A stretch of DNA of 64,000 nucleotides, from assembly GCF_014648675.1 (NCBI RefSeq), contig NZ_BMRO01000008.1, positions 232,284 to 296,283 on the forward strand, read 5' to 3'. This stretch comes from Actinomadura livida. GTDB taxonomy: Bacteria; Actinomycetota; Actinomycetes; Streptosporangiales; Streptosporangiaceae. This document shows positions 42,541 through 52,600 of this stretch, piece by piece; the stretch's first letter is position 1, and each line of letters starts with the position of its first letter. The translations under genes were made by a program, and so were the position numbers. The notes beneath the pieces are model-generated. The model was not told where the DNA came from. It saw only the letters and a program-made list of their open reading frames with translations, and searched no databases.

Positions 42541-45231
42541 GTGTTGACCAAGCAGGAGAGCGGATACCCGTTGCTCGACAACGTCCACCGCATCATCGCC
42601 GACCGGACGTGCTCGGTGCTGTCCCTCGACATCTTCGACACCGTCCTGTGGCGCCGGGTGCCGCGTCCCACGGACACGTTCGCCCTGCTCGCCTCCCGGT
42701 TGCGGGACGCGGGGCTGAGCCCGCCGTGGGTGACGGACGCGACCCTGCGCCGGATGCGGATCGCCGCCGAGCGCGACGCCCGCCGCAGCCGCGACGCGCT
42801 CGGCACCGAGGTCTCCCTCTTCGACATCTGGCGCGCCATGCCGGACGGGGTCTTCGGGGCCGCGCCGCTGGAGCGGCTCGTCGAGGCCGAGGTGGGCCTC
42901 GAACGCGAGCTGACCGTCGTGGACCTGGACGTCGCCGAGGTCGTGCAGGCCGCCCGGAAGCAGGACGTCCCGGTGGTCCTGGTGTCCGACACCTACTTCA
43001 CCGAGGAGCAGCTCGCGCGGCTGCTCGACCGCCCGGAGCTGGGGCCGACGGAGGGCGTCCGGATCTTCCGGTCGAACCAGCACGGCACCGACAAGGCGTC
43101 CGGGCTCTGGGAGATCGTGCTGCGCGACCTGGGCCGCAGCCCGGAGCAGATCGTCCACATCGGCGACCACGAGATCGCCGACCACGAGGTACCGGCCAAG
43201 CTGGGCGTCCGCACCGTCCACTACCGCCGGCTGGACGAGCCGTACCTGGAGGTGCTCGAACGCGAGAAGGAGCCGGTCGAGGCCTTCGGCGACCACGCCC
43301 CCGGCCTGGACGAGCGCGACGGCGACTTCGGCCTCACCAGCCTGCGCGCGAAGGCCGTCCACGCGGGCGTCCCGTTCAGCACCTCGGCGCTGGACGTCGC
43401 GTACCGGTACGGCGCGGGCGTCCTCGGCCCGGTGCTGACCGGCTTCGCCGAGTGGGCGGCCTGGAAGGCGCACGAGGCCGGGACCCGCCGGCTGTGGTGC
43501 TCGATGCGCGAGGGCGAGCTGCTGTCCCGGCTGATCAACGAGGCGGCGCGGGCCCGCGGCTGGGACGTCGAGGCGAAGCCGGTCTGGCTGTCGCGGTTCG
43601 TGACGTCGCTGGCCGGTCTCGATCCGTACGACACAGACGCGGTGCACGCCTTCATCCGCACCGGGTACCGGCTGACCGTCCGGCAGGCGCTGGCGGTCCT
43701 GGGGCTCCAGCCGGGCGACGTGCCCGGACTCGCGGCCGAGCTGGACACCGTCATCGACAACGGCGACATCGCCGACCGGGTCGCCCGCACCCTCACCGAG
43801 ACGCCGCACCTGTGCAACCGGCTCGCGGGGACGGTCACCGCCGTCCGGGAACGCCTGATCAGGTCGCTGCGGGACGCGGGCGCGCTGGACGGGGCGGCGG
43901 AGGGCGGACCGGCCGGCGGGGAGCTCACGCTGGTCGACCTCGGGTGGGGCGGCACGATCCAGCGGCTGCTCGCCCGCGCCCTGCACATCGCGCGCATCGA
44001 CGTCCGGGTGTCCGGGCTCTACCTGGCCACCGACGACCGCGCCGAGCGGGTGTACATGGCGGGGCTGCGCGCCGAGGGGTACCTGGCGCAGGCCGGGCAT
44101 CCCGCGCACGTCGCGGGCACGGTGACCCGCAGCCCCGAGATCGTGGAGCAGTGCGTCAACGCGCTGTGCGGGTCGCTCGTCGGCTTCGCCGAGGACGGCG
44201 CCCCGGTCCTGGCGGAGACGTCCGACTCGCCGTCCCAGAACGCCGAGCGCCGGACGGTGCAGGACGGCATCCTGGCGTTCCAGCACACGTGGAACCGGTA
44301 CGTGGAGGCGTCCGGCGGCACCTGGCCCGACCTCGCCCGCCCGCGGGCGGCCCGGGAGCGGCTCGCGCAGATCCTGGTGGCCGCGCTGGAGTCGCCCACC
44401 CCCGACGAGGCCGCCGTCTTCGGCAACTGGACGCACGAGGACAACTTCGGCTCCTCCGAGGTCACGACCCTGCTGCCCGCCGACCTGGAGCCCGCCGTCC
44501 CGTACCTGTCCCCGGGCGACCTCGACGACCTCGGCATGCGGGACTCGTTCTGGCCGGGGCTGATCGCGGCGTCCGACACCGGCCTCGGCGCCATGACGCG
44601 GGCCATCGCCGCCGGCGCCATCGACCGGGAGGCGTTCGACCCGGCCGGCGAGCCGTTCGAGACGCGGCTGCGGTATCGGACGTCGGACGACCGCTGGCAC
44701 GAGCCCGTCCGCCGCCGCGTCAGGATCAACCACAACGGCCTGTCGTTCGCCCGGCTCGCGTTCGAGCACCACGACACGGTCGACATCTCGCTGGCGATCC
44801 CCGGGCGTCCCGCGATCGTCCGGGTCGACTGGATCGAGGCCCGGGTGACCGCGGGCGGCCGCGACCGCGAGCACGTGCTGCGCTGGGACAAGCCGGAGGA
44901 CTTCGTCGGCCTGCACTACGCGGACTGCCGCTACCTCGGCGGCAACCTCATGGAGTTCGACACCTTCTACGCCGCGGTGTGGCTTCCGCTCGCCCGCCGC
45001 GCCGGGGTGCCGGCGGTGTCGTCCGGGCAGGTCACCGTCGCGTTCGCGATGCTCCCCCAGTCGATGACCGGCATGGCGCCGCGGATGCCGGTCGACCGGA
45101 GGGCCGAGCGGTCCGCCCGGGCCGCGCGCCTCACCGAGCGGCTCCGCGAGGAGTACCGGTCGGCCGGCGTCAAGGGCGTCGCGGCCGGTGCGGGACGAGT
45201 GGCCAGGAGGAAGATCGGTGACACCCGATGA
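42541..45231 (+). CDS. Large HAD-superfamily protein of polysaccharide locus
   Basis: About 896 residues. An N-terminal HAD domain has motif I SLDIFDTVLWRR (Asp30, Asp33), motif II VLVSDTYF and motif IV HIGDHEIADH. The remaining 650 residues are unrecognised; they contain a possible P-loop-free Rossmann-like part (LTLVDLGWGGTIQRLLA) and a C-terminal beta-rich domain. This arrangement matches the large predicted hydrolases (COG5610 type) common in cell-surface polysaccharide loci. Substrate unknown. GTG with GGGGAGAGG upstream decides the start; an in-frame ATG at 42517 is less likely. Confidence 0.78.
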   Translation: MLTKQESGYPLLDNVHRIIADRTCSVLSLDIFDTVLWRRVPRPTDTFALLASRLRDAGLSPPWVTDATLRRMRIAAERDARRSRDALGTEVSLFDIWRAMPDGVFGAAPLERLVEAEVGLERELTVVDLDVAEVVQAARKQDVPVVLVSDTYFTEEQLARLLDRPELGPTEGVRIFRSNQHGTDKASGLWEIVLRDLGRSPEQIVHIGDHEIADHEVPAKLGVRTVHYRRLDEPYLEVLEREKEPVEAFGDHAPGLDERDGDFGLTSLRAKAVHAGVPFSTSALDVAYRYGAGVLGPVLTGFAEWAAWKAHEAGTRRLWCSMREGELLSRLINEAARARGWDVEAKPVWLSRFVTSLAGLDPYDTDAVHAFIRTGYRLTVRQALAVLGLQPGDVPGLAAELDTVIDNGDIADRVARTLTETPHLCNRLAGTVTAVRERLIRSLRDAGALDGAAEGGPAGGELTLVDLGWGGTIQRLLARALHIARIDVRVSGLYLATDDRAERVYMAGLRAEGYLAQAGHPAHVAGTVTRSPEIVEQCVNALCGSLVGFAEDGAPVLAETSDSPSQNAERRTVQDGILAFQHTWNRYVEASGGTWPDLARPRAARERLAQILVAALESPTPDEAAVFGNWTHEDNFGSSEVTTLLPADLEPAVPYLSPGDLDDLGMRDSFWPGLIAASDTGLGAMTRAIAAGAIDREAFDPAGEPFETRLRYRTSDDRWHEPVRRRVRINHNGLSFARLAFEHHDTVDISLAIPGRPAIVRVDWIEARVTAGGRDREHVLRWDKPEDFVGLHYADCRYLGGNLMEFDTFYAAVWLPLARRAGVPAVSSGQVTVAFAMLPQSMTGMAPRMPVDRRAERSARAARLTERLREEYRSAGVKGVAAGAGRVARRKIGDTR

Positions 45232-46339
45232 GTCCGCGTCCGCGACGAGGCGGGCGGCACACCGGTCAGGGGCCGCGGTGACCGGATCCCCCGCGGATCC
45301 GCACGCGCAGGCCCGCGCCGCGCGGGAGCAGCCGCTGCTGCTGCACTCGATGGCGGTCTTCCGGGAGCTGTTCGAAACGATCTTCCGGTGCCGGGAGATC
45401 GGCACGGTCATCGAGGTCGGGGTGGAGTCCGGGCAGGTCAGCTCCATATATGCCGACCTGGGCGCGACCGTGCACTGCGTCGAGCCCGACCCCGGTGAGG
45501 AACTGCGCGCCGTCCTCGCGGGCGACCCGAGGCTGCACCTGGTGGAAGGTTCGTCTCCCGCGGTGCTCGGCGAGCTTCCGGTGGGCGACCTCTACGTCCT
45601 GGACGGCGACCACAACTACGCGGTCGTCCGCGCCGAACTCGCGTGGATCATGGAGCACGCTCCCGGGGCGGTGGTCGTCCTCAACGACCTGCTGTGGCCG
45701 TGCGGGCGCCGCGACTTCTACTACCAGCCGTCTCCGCTGCCGCCCGGGGACCGGCACCCGGACACCGCGGACGGCCCGACGGTCTGGCACGACGACGTCA
45801 CCCCGGCCGGGTTCGTCGGCGACGGCGCCTTCACGTTCGCCGCGCACGCGGGCGGCGAACGCAACGGGGTCCTCACCGCCGTGGAGGACGCGCTGGACGA
45901 GGCCGGCGGCGGCTGGCGGCTGGAGATCGTCCCGGCCGTGTTCGGATTCGGTGTCCTGGCCCGGACGGATGCACCGGGCACAGCGGACATCTTCGACGCG
46001 CTGCGGCCCCTGACGTCCTCCGGGCTCCTCGCGGCCATGGAGAACAACCGGATCGCGCTTTACACCCGCGTCCTGCAACTGCAGTACGAGCTCACGGCCC
46101 GCAGGGACGAGGCGGACCGGCTCGCCGAGACCGTCGGCGCGCAGCAGCGGGAGATCACCCGGCTGAAGTCCGAGCTCGACGGGGCGACGGCCGACAACGC
46201 GGCCCTGCGGCAGGACGTGGAACGCCTGCGCGCGGCGCCGCCGGCGCCCGTTCGGGACCAGGAGCTGGGCGAGGCCGTGTCGCAGCTGGGGCGGGCGCTG
46301 TCGGCCCGCATCCGGGGAAGATCCGGGCCGCTGCGATGA
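45218..46339 (+). CDS. SAM-dependent methyltransferase with C-terminal coiled coil
   Basis: 373 residues. Residues 40-250 are a class I methyltransferase fold: VIEVGVESGQVSSIYADLGATVHCVEPD is the SAM-binding strand-loop-helix, and DLYVLDGDHNYAVVRAEL is a methyltransferase_24-type metal site. The last 90 residues form a heptad coiled coil (LQLQYELTARRDEADRLAE...). AGGAGG seven bases before the GTG decides the start, which lies inside the HAD gene. In ABC-type polysaccharide systems, methyltransferases with coiled coils can set chain length (WbdD/WbdA); a similar role here is inference. Confidence 0.78.
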   Translation: MTPDESASATRRAAHRSGAAVTGSPADPHAQARAAREQPLLLHSMAVFRELFETIFRCREIGTVIEVGVESGQVSSIYADLGATVHCVEPDPGEELRAVLAGDPRLHLVEGSSPAVLGELPVGDLYVLDGDHNYAVVRAELAWIMEHAPGAVVVLNDLLWPCGRRDFYYQPSPLPPGDRHPDTADGPTVWHDDVTPAGFVGDGAFTFAAHAGGERNGVLTAVEDALDEAGGGWRLEIVPAVFGFGVLARTDAPGTADIFDALRPLTSSGLLAAMENNRIALYTRVLQLQYELTARRDEADRLAETVGAQQREITRLKSELDGATADNAALRQDVERLRAAPPAPVRDQELGEAVSQLGRALSARIRGRSGPLR

Positions 46340-46382
46340 CGTCCGCGATCCCCGGTGGCATCTCTGAGAGGGGCATCTGCCA

Positions 46383-47273
46383 ATGACGGACTACGTATCG
46401 ACCGTGGCCATGCATCAGGACACGTGGGGGACGTTCCTCGAACCGGACCCCGCCCTGGCCGACGTCGAAGACCTCCACGGCGCCCTCGGCATGCGGATCC
46501 GGGGCGGTCACCGCGCCGACCTGAAACTCTTCGCCGGCAAGAACACGGTCTTCGACCGGACCGCCGCCCGGATCGAGAGCATGGACCTCGCCTACGAGGA
46601 CCACTGCAGCGCCTACCACTACTTCGATCTCTTCCGCCGTGCGGAGCAATGCCACGGAGAGCTGACCCGGCTCGTCGACCTCGGCGTCTACATGGGCGGC
46701 TCGTCCATGATCCTCGGGGGCTGCGTGGAGCCGATGGGGCTCGAACTCGACCTCGTCGACGTCAACGCCGCCTACCTGCGCTTCACCCACGAGAGGCTGC
46801 GGCGCGCCTTTCCCCGCGCCATGAACCGGGTCCGCATGTTCCAGGGCGACCTGCCGACCTACGTGGCGCGCGTCCTCGATGCCGAGCCGGGGGCACGGAC
46901 GATGGTCCACCATGACGGCGCGCACCGGTTCGACCAGGTGGTCCGGGATCTGAGCGCGCTGTTCTTCGTCCGCGACCGCGTCCACGGCCTCGCGATCAAG
47001 GGCACGCACCTGCGCGGGAACATCGCGCACCTCAACTTCGTGGACGCCGCCGTCCACGCCGTGTTCGGGGCCGGGGTGAAGTACGAGCCGCTCGGCGCCA
47101 AGTTCCCGCCGGACGCGCCGGTGACCGTCCCCAACCGGTGGGACGGCAACTACTTCCTGGCCGGGCAGCCGGAAGGCATGCACATCCCGTTCGACAGTGT
47201 CGAATGGAAGTACCCGCACCCCATGATGGAGCTGGACGACTTCATGCCGGTGAAGGCACCTCCCGCCGGATGA
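46383..47273 (+). CDS. SAM-dependent methyltransferase, sugar O-methyltransferase-like
   Basis: 296 residues. A class I fold is seen: LVDLGVYMGGSSMILGGCVEP, LDLVDVNAAYLRF, and MVHHDGAHRFDQVVRDLSAL, the acidic/His metal site resembling TylF/MycF-type sugar O-methyltransferases. It follows the coiled-coil methyltransferase by 43 bases and is the last gene of the glf operon. It could methylate a galactofuranose or capping residue of the polymer. Confidence 0.78.
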   Translation: MTDYVSTVAMHQDTWGTFLEPDPALADVEDLHGALGMRIRGGHRADLKLFAGKNTVFDRTAARIESMDLAYEDHCSAYHYFDLFRRAEQCHGELTRLVDLGVYMGGSSMILGGCVEPMGLELDLVDVNAAYLRFTHERLRRAFPRAMNRVRMFQGDLPTYVARVLDAEPGARTMVHHDGAHRFDQVVRDLSALFFVRDRVHGLAIKGTHLRGNIAHLNFVDAAVHAVFGAGVKYEPLGAKFPPDAPVTVPNRWDGNYFLAGQPEGMHIPFDSVEWKYPHPMMELDDFMPVKAPPAG

Positions 47274-47521
47274 GGCGGCGCGGCCGGACACGCCGGAAGG
47301 GGGTGGCCGGATGCGGTCACGGACTGGTGCCGGGGTGCCCGATCTTTACCGCAGGTGGACTTGGTGACCGAATTGGCGGGGTCGACCCGTGATGCGGGGA
47401 CCTGTTCCGTCGAACGAGGAGCAGGAACGCGGCGAGGTCTTTACCCTGTGCGGTGTAGGACACCAACCCGGCAACCCCCAGGCGTTCCCTTCATTCCCGC
47501 GACTCCCAGGGGTCTCTCGAC

Positions 47522-49570
47522 GTGACGGACATGGCGAGCGGGTCCGCGATGGCGCGGCTCACACAGGCCGACCGCGTCTATGTGGGCTGGCGTTACGCGC
47601 AGGTGCACCCCGACCCGGGGCCGCCCCCTGACCGCCCGGCGCCGCCCGAACCCGGCCCGGCGGCCCCGCCGGTGCGGCAGCCGGGCGAGCACATGGCGGC
47701 ACTCCCGCTGCGGATCGTGTTCGGCGGCGCCCTGTGCGGCGTCGTCCTCTTCCTCCTGTGCGCCGTGGCGGGCGTCCTCCCGTGGGCGTTCGCGGGGGTC
47801 GCGCTGCTGGCCTGCGCGGTCATCATCGCCATCACCGGCGGGTCGCTGTGGCGGGACGAACGGGCCGTCCGCGAGAGGATCGCCCACCAGCGGGACGCGG
47901 AGGAGCGCAGACGCGCGGAGGCCGAACGCAAACGCGACGCGGCCGAGAAGGCGTACGCCAAGGCCAGGACGGAGTGGGAGCGCCGCCAGTCGGCGTACGA
48001 GAGCCAGCGGGAGTGGTACCCGGTCGCCGTCCCGCCCGGGGTCGACCGGGTGGACGTCGTCGGCGGCACCCTGGCCGGCTGGTCCGCGGCCGTCACCACC
48101 ATGGGCGCGGCCCGTCTCGCCGTAGGGGCCCGCCTCACCGTCATCGACCTGTCCGAGGGCGCGGTCGCCCACGACCTCCTGCGCCTGGCCGCCGACCGCG
48201 GCGACGACCCCCTCGTCTGGGTGCTCCCCGCCGACCTGCCCCGCCTGGACGTCACCCGCGGCCTCAGCCCGGAAGCCCTGGCCGACGTGCTCTCCCTGGT
48301 CGTCAGCGCGGGCGAGGAGGAGGGCGGCACCCGCGACCTCTCCTTCGACAACTCGATCCTGGAAAGACTGATCGAGGTCCTGGGCCCCGAGACGACGATC
48401 CCGCGGATCACCGCCGCACTGCGCGTCCTGGCCCAGGTGGGCGACCCCCGCGACGACCTGCGCCGCGGCCTCCTCACCGACGAGCAGGTCGAACGCATCG
48501 CCACCCTCTTCGGCCGCGACGCCACGGACCGCATCGTCGTCCGCCGCGCCTGGGCCCTGGAAGCACAGCTCCGCAAACTCGAAAAACTCGCAACCGAACC
48601 AGTCCGTCTCCCGCCCTCCCGCCTGCACGTCGTCTCAATGGACCGCCGCGCCGGCGTCCTGACCAACCGCATCCTCGGCACCTACGTGACAACGGCGCTG
48701 ACCCACCGAATCCGGGAATCCCCACCCGGCGGCCGCTGGGACCACACCCTCTTCCTGTGCGGCTCAGAGAAACTCCGCGGCGACGTACTCGACCGCCTCA
48801 TAGACGCCTGCGAGGCCACCGGAACCGGCCTCGTCCTGATGTACCGGTCGATTCCCCACCACGTCCGCGAACGCCTGGGCCGCCGCGGCCACGCCGCCGT
48901 GGGCTTCATGCGCCTGGGCAACCCGGAGGACGCCCGCGTGGCCGCCGAACACATCGGCGCCGACCAGCCGCTCCTGGTCGCCGAGATCACCGACTCCGCA
49001 GGCGAGACCCTCTTCGACGTCGCGGGGGAGACCTACGCCAGCACGGTCGCCTACGCCCGCCCCCGAGGCGACGGCCTGACGGACCCGGTCTGGTCCCCGC
49101 TCCCGGCCCCGGCCGCGGACGACTCGGTCCTCGTCGAGGGCATCAGCTCCGCGACCGCCTGGGGCCGCACGGTCAAGGCCCGCCGCCCCCGCGACACCCC
49201 GTCCAAGCAACGCTTCCGCGAACTCCTGGTCGAACCCCCGCAACTCCAGGAACTCCCCCCGACCGCCATGGTCTTCACCCACTCGGGCGCCACGGGCCGC
49301 CGCACCCTCCTCGTAGACGCCAACCCCGGCATCATCACCCTGCCGACGGCGCACTCGATGGAATTCGAGGAATACCTCCGCGAACAAGAACGCCAAGACC
49401 AAGAGCCCCTGGACGAACCGTCCCCGCCCCCAGCGGACGTCCCGGCCCCGCGCCACCCACAACCCTCAAGAGCCCGCCACGCCCTCCCCCGAGGCGCCGG
49501 CCAACGCCCACCCCGAATAGTCCCCCCACTAAAACCAAACGGCAGACACAAAGCCGACCCCTCCTCCTAA
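47522..49570 (+). CDS. Membrane protein resembling a HerA/VirD4-type ATPase without P-loop
   Basis: 682 residues. Two transmembrane helices lie near 60-108, followed by a charged coiled coil (AEERRRAEAERKRDAAEKAY) and a C-terminal domain with the order of secretion ATPases: a strand ending DVVGGTLAGWSAAV at about 178-192 in the place of Walker A, TVIDLSEGAVAHDLL, WVLPADLPRLDV, and DHTLFLCGSEKLRGDVLDRLI as the Walker B region. Lys and Ser/Thr of the P-loop are absent. It is directly followed by a true HerA-like ATPase, so the two may form a mixed machine. GTG start; C-terminal tail is Pro/Arg-rich. Alternative: a signalling protein with no ATPase ancestry. Confidence 0.65.
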   Translation: MTDMASGSAMARLTQADRVYVGWRYAQVHPDPGPPPDRPAPPEPGPAAPPVRQPGEHMAALPLRIVFGGALCGVVLFLLCAVAGVLPWAFAGVALLACAVIIAITGGSLWRDERAVRERIAHQRDAEERRRAEAERKRDAAEKAYAKARTEWERRQSAYESQREWYPVAVPPGVDRVDVVGGTLAGWSAAVTTMGAARLAVGARLTVIDLSEGAVAHDLLRLAADRGDDPLVWVLPADLPRLDVTRGLSPEALADVLSLVVSAGEEEGGTRDLSFDNSILERLIEVLGPETTIPRITAALRVLAQVGDPRDDLRRGLLTDEQVERIATLFGRDATDRIVVRRAWALEAQLRKLEKLATEPVRLPPSRLHVVSMDRRAGVLTNRILGTYVTTALTHRIRESPPGGRWDHTLFLCGSEKLRGDVLDRLIDACEATGTGLVLMYRSIPHHVRERLGRRGHAAVGFMRLGNPEDARVAAEHIGADQPLLVAEITDSAGETLFDVAGETYASTVAYARPRGDGLTDPVWSPLPAPAADDSVLVEGISSATAWGRTVKARRPRDTPSKQRFRELLVEPPQLQELPPTAMVFTHSGATGRRTLLVDANPGIITLPTAHSMEFEEYLREQERQDQEPLDEPSPPPADVPAPRHPQPSRARHALPRGAGQRPPRIVPPLKPNGRHKADPSS

Positions 49571-49661
49571 GGGAATCGGTCATGCCGCCGGGCCGCGCTC
49601 TCATGGGGCGGGTTGACGGCGGGCGTTGGCGTGTTGGTGGGGGAGGCGTCAGGATGCTGGG

Positions 49662-52600
49662 GTGAGTTTGCCGTCTGGGTCGAGGTCGTCCGGGTCGATG
49701 CCGCCGCCGTTTCGGGGTGGGGTGCCCCCGGGTGGGGGGCCGCCGCCGGGGATGCGGGGGGTGGTTCCGGAGGCTCGGGGGGCTTCGGGGGACGAGTTCG
49801 TGCTTCCTGGGCCCTGGTATCGGATTCAGGCCGTGCCGGCGCCTCGGCGGGAGGCTTCGGCTGAGTGGGACTTTGTGAGTGTGCTGCCTGCGGCTTTGTC
49901 GGCGGCTCGGTTGGGGCGGCCGTTCGTCGTCGGGTGGCTGTCCATGGGTGGGGGCGCGCCGCTGCAGCTCATCACCAATGCGGGGCCGGTCGGGGAGCAG
50001 GAGGCCGGGGCCGAGTCGCATGGGTTGCTGTTTCCCAGTGGGGCTCGGGGGGTGCCCATTGGGGACGGGTGGTTGCGGCAGGCCGAGCGGATGGCTTGGA
50101 CGCGGTGTCCCGGGCGGCTCGCTCCGCAGGTCGGCGGGGGCGATGCCGGGCCGGGGCTGTTCGAGGCGACGCTTGTCACGTTGATGGAGCGGCCGTTCGG
50201 GTGGTTCGTCGTCGCCGATCCGTGTGATGAGCGGCTGATCGAGACCGAGATGCGGGAGCTGCATCACGAGCTGCGGATGCTGCGGCGGGGCGAGGACGAG
50301 CAGGCGCGGCTAGCGGTGGCGCGGGCGGATCAGCGGCTCGCGGAGCTCGATGCGTTCCGGGAGGCGGGGCTCTGGCAGGTCAGGGTCGTGGCCGGGGCGG
50401 CGACGCAGGCTGAGTTGGGGCAGATCGCGCCGGTGCTCGTGGGGTCCATGGAGCTCGGGCACCATCCCTACCGGCTGCGGTCCGGGCAGGGGAGCGGGTC
50501 GTTCGGGGAGATGCTGCGGCCCGGGACGGCGCCTGTGGTGGCACCCGCCGCGGTGCGGCCGATGGCGGAGTCGGAGCAGCGGTTCCCGTTCGTGGCCACG
50601 GCAGGTGCGCTGGCCGCTCTGGCGGGGTTGCCGCGGCGGGAGGTGCCGGGGCTGCGGGTGCTGGACGCCGGGTACTTCGACGTCACGTCCGAGACCGAGG
50701 GGGAGGGCGACGCGCAGATCGAGCTGGGCGCGATCCTGGACGGGCAGGACCGGGAGGTCGGACGCCTCACCGTGCCGCGTTCGACCATCAACCGGCACGT
50801 GTTCGTGACGGGTTCGACGGGTGCGGGCAAGTCGCAGACCGTCCGGCATCTGCTGGAGCAGCTGACGCGGGCCGGCATCCCGTGGCTGGCGATCGAGCCG
50901 GCGAAGTCGGAGTACGCGGCGATGGCGGGGCGCATCCGGGATCTCGGCGGGCCGGTCACGGTGGTGAACCCGTCCGACCCGGGGTCGGTGCCGCTGTCGG
51001 TGAATCCGCTGGCGCCCGAGCCGGGCTATCCGGTGCAGGCGCACATCGACATGGTGCGGGCGCTGTTCCAGGCCGCGTTCGACGCCGAGGAGCCGTTCCC
51101 GCAGATCATGGCGCAGGCCCTCCAACGGGTTTATGAGAACAATGGCTGGGATGTGGTGACCGGGGCGGGTGTGCCGGGGTCGCTGATCGAGCCCGCGGTG
51201 CCCACGCTGGAGCAGCTGCAGAACGCGGCGCTTCAGGTGATCCAGGACGTCGGTTACGGGCGCGAGCTGATGGCCGACGTGCAGGGCTTCGTGGACGTGC
51301 GGTTGCGTTCCCTGCGGATCGGCTCGGCGGGGCGGTTCTTCGAGGGCGGCCACCCGGCCGACATCGGCGGGATGCTCCGCGACAACATCGTCCTCGCGAT
51401 TGAGGACGTCGCAAACGATGAAGACAAGGCGTTCCTCATGGGGACGCTCATCATCCGCATCGTCGAGCACCTGAGGATGCGGGAGCGGCGCCGGGATCGG
51501 AGCGATGGGCCCGCGCTACGGCATGTGATCGTCATCGAGGAGGCGCACCGGCTGCTGCGCAACCGCGGTCCGGAGCGGACGAGTTCGCACGCCGTCGAGC
51601 TGTTCGCCGGGATGCTCGCCGAGATCCGCGCGTACGGCGAGGGCATCATCGTCGCCGAGCAGATCCCGACCAAGCTCGTCCCCGACGTGATCAAGAACAC
51701 GGCGCTGAAGGTCGTGCACCGGCTGCCCGCGTACGACGACCGGCACCAGGTCGGCGCGGCGATGAACCTGGACGAGGACCAGTCCCGCGAGGTGGTCTCG
51801 CTGCGTCCGGGCGTCGCGGCCGTGTTCGCCGACGGCATGGACCGGCCGCTGCGGGTGCGCGTCCCGCTGGGGGAGGGGCGGGAGGCGGAGCTGCCCGGTC
51901 CGCCGCCGCCGGTGGACGGCCGCCGGTCGGCCGCCTGCGGGTGCGAGTGCCGGTCCGGACGGGCCTGCACGCTGTACGAGCTGCGTGAGGCCGATCTCGT
52001 CGCCGGCAATCCGGATTGGGCGTGGCTCCGGCTCTGGGCCGACACCCTCGTGCTTTCGCATGTCGTGAACCGTCCGATGCCGGCGGTCCCGTCCGAGCTG
52101 GGTCGTGGCTGGGCCCGGCTGACGCCGAGGCTTCGCGAGTGCGCGCTGGCGACCGTCCTGGAGCAGGCCGTGACGCGGCGGTCGCGGTCGTTGCGCACCG
52201 CCTACCCCCCGGCCGAGCTCACCGCGGCCGCGGCCGAGGTCGCGGGACGGCTCCTCGGCGGCGAGGCGCCCGGCACGGCCCCCGGCCCGTCGTGGGTCAT
52301 TCCGCAGGTCAGGTGGCTGCACGAACTCGACCGGCTGTTCCCCTACGGCGACGGCGTCCCCGACAAGCACGCGTCGGCCCCGCCGCTCGACTACCAGCTG
52401 CCCGGCCTGAAGCAGCCGCCCGACCCCAAGCTCGGCCACCGGCTGCGGGCCCTGCGCCGCCATCCGCTGTCGATGGAGCTCGAACGCAACCGCCCCATCG
52501 CGCTCACCGCCCTCTACGGCGACGACGACCAGGCCGGCTTCTACCAGGACCTCGCCCTCGTCGCCGTCGGATTCGACGATGTGGACGAGCAGGTCGACCA

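Noticed and set aside
40171..45447. 1758-residue minus-strand open frame across the Wzm/Wzt and HAD genes
   Set aside because: Antisense shadow caused by high GC; Asp/Arg/Gln/Val composition, no motifs, while the plus strand encodes recognised proteins.
47389..47631. 80-codon ORF before the P-loop-less ATPase-like gene
   Set aside because: It runs into the real gene in another frame, has no ribosome site, and the residues look like shadow sequence.
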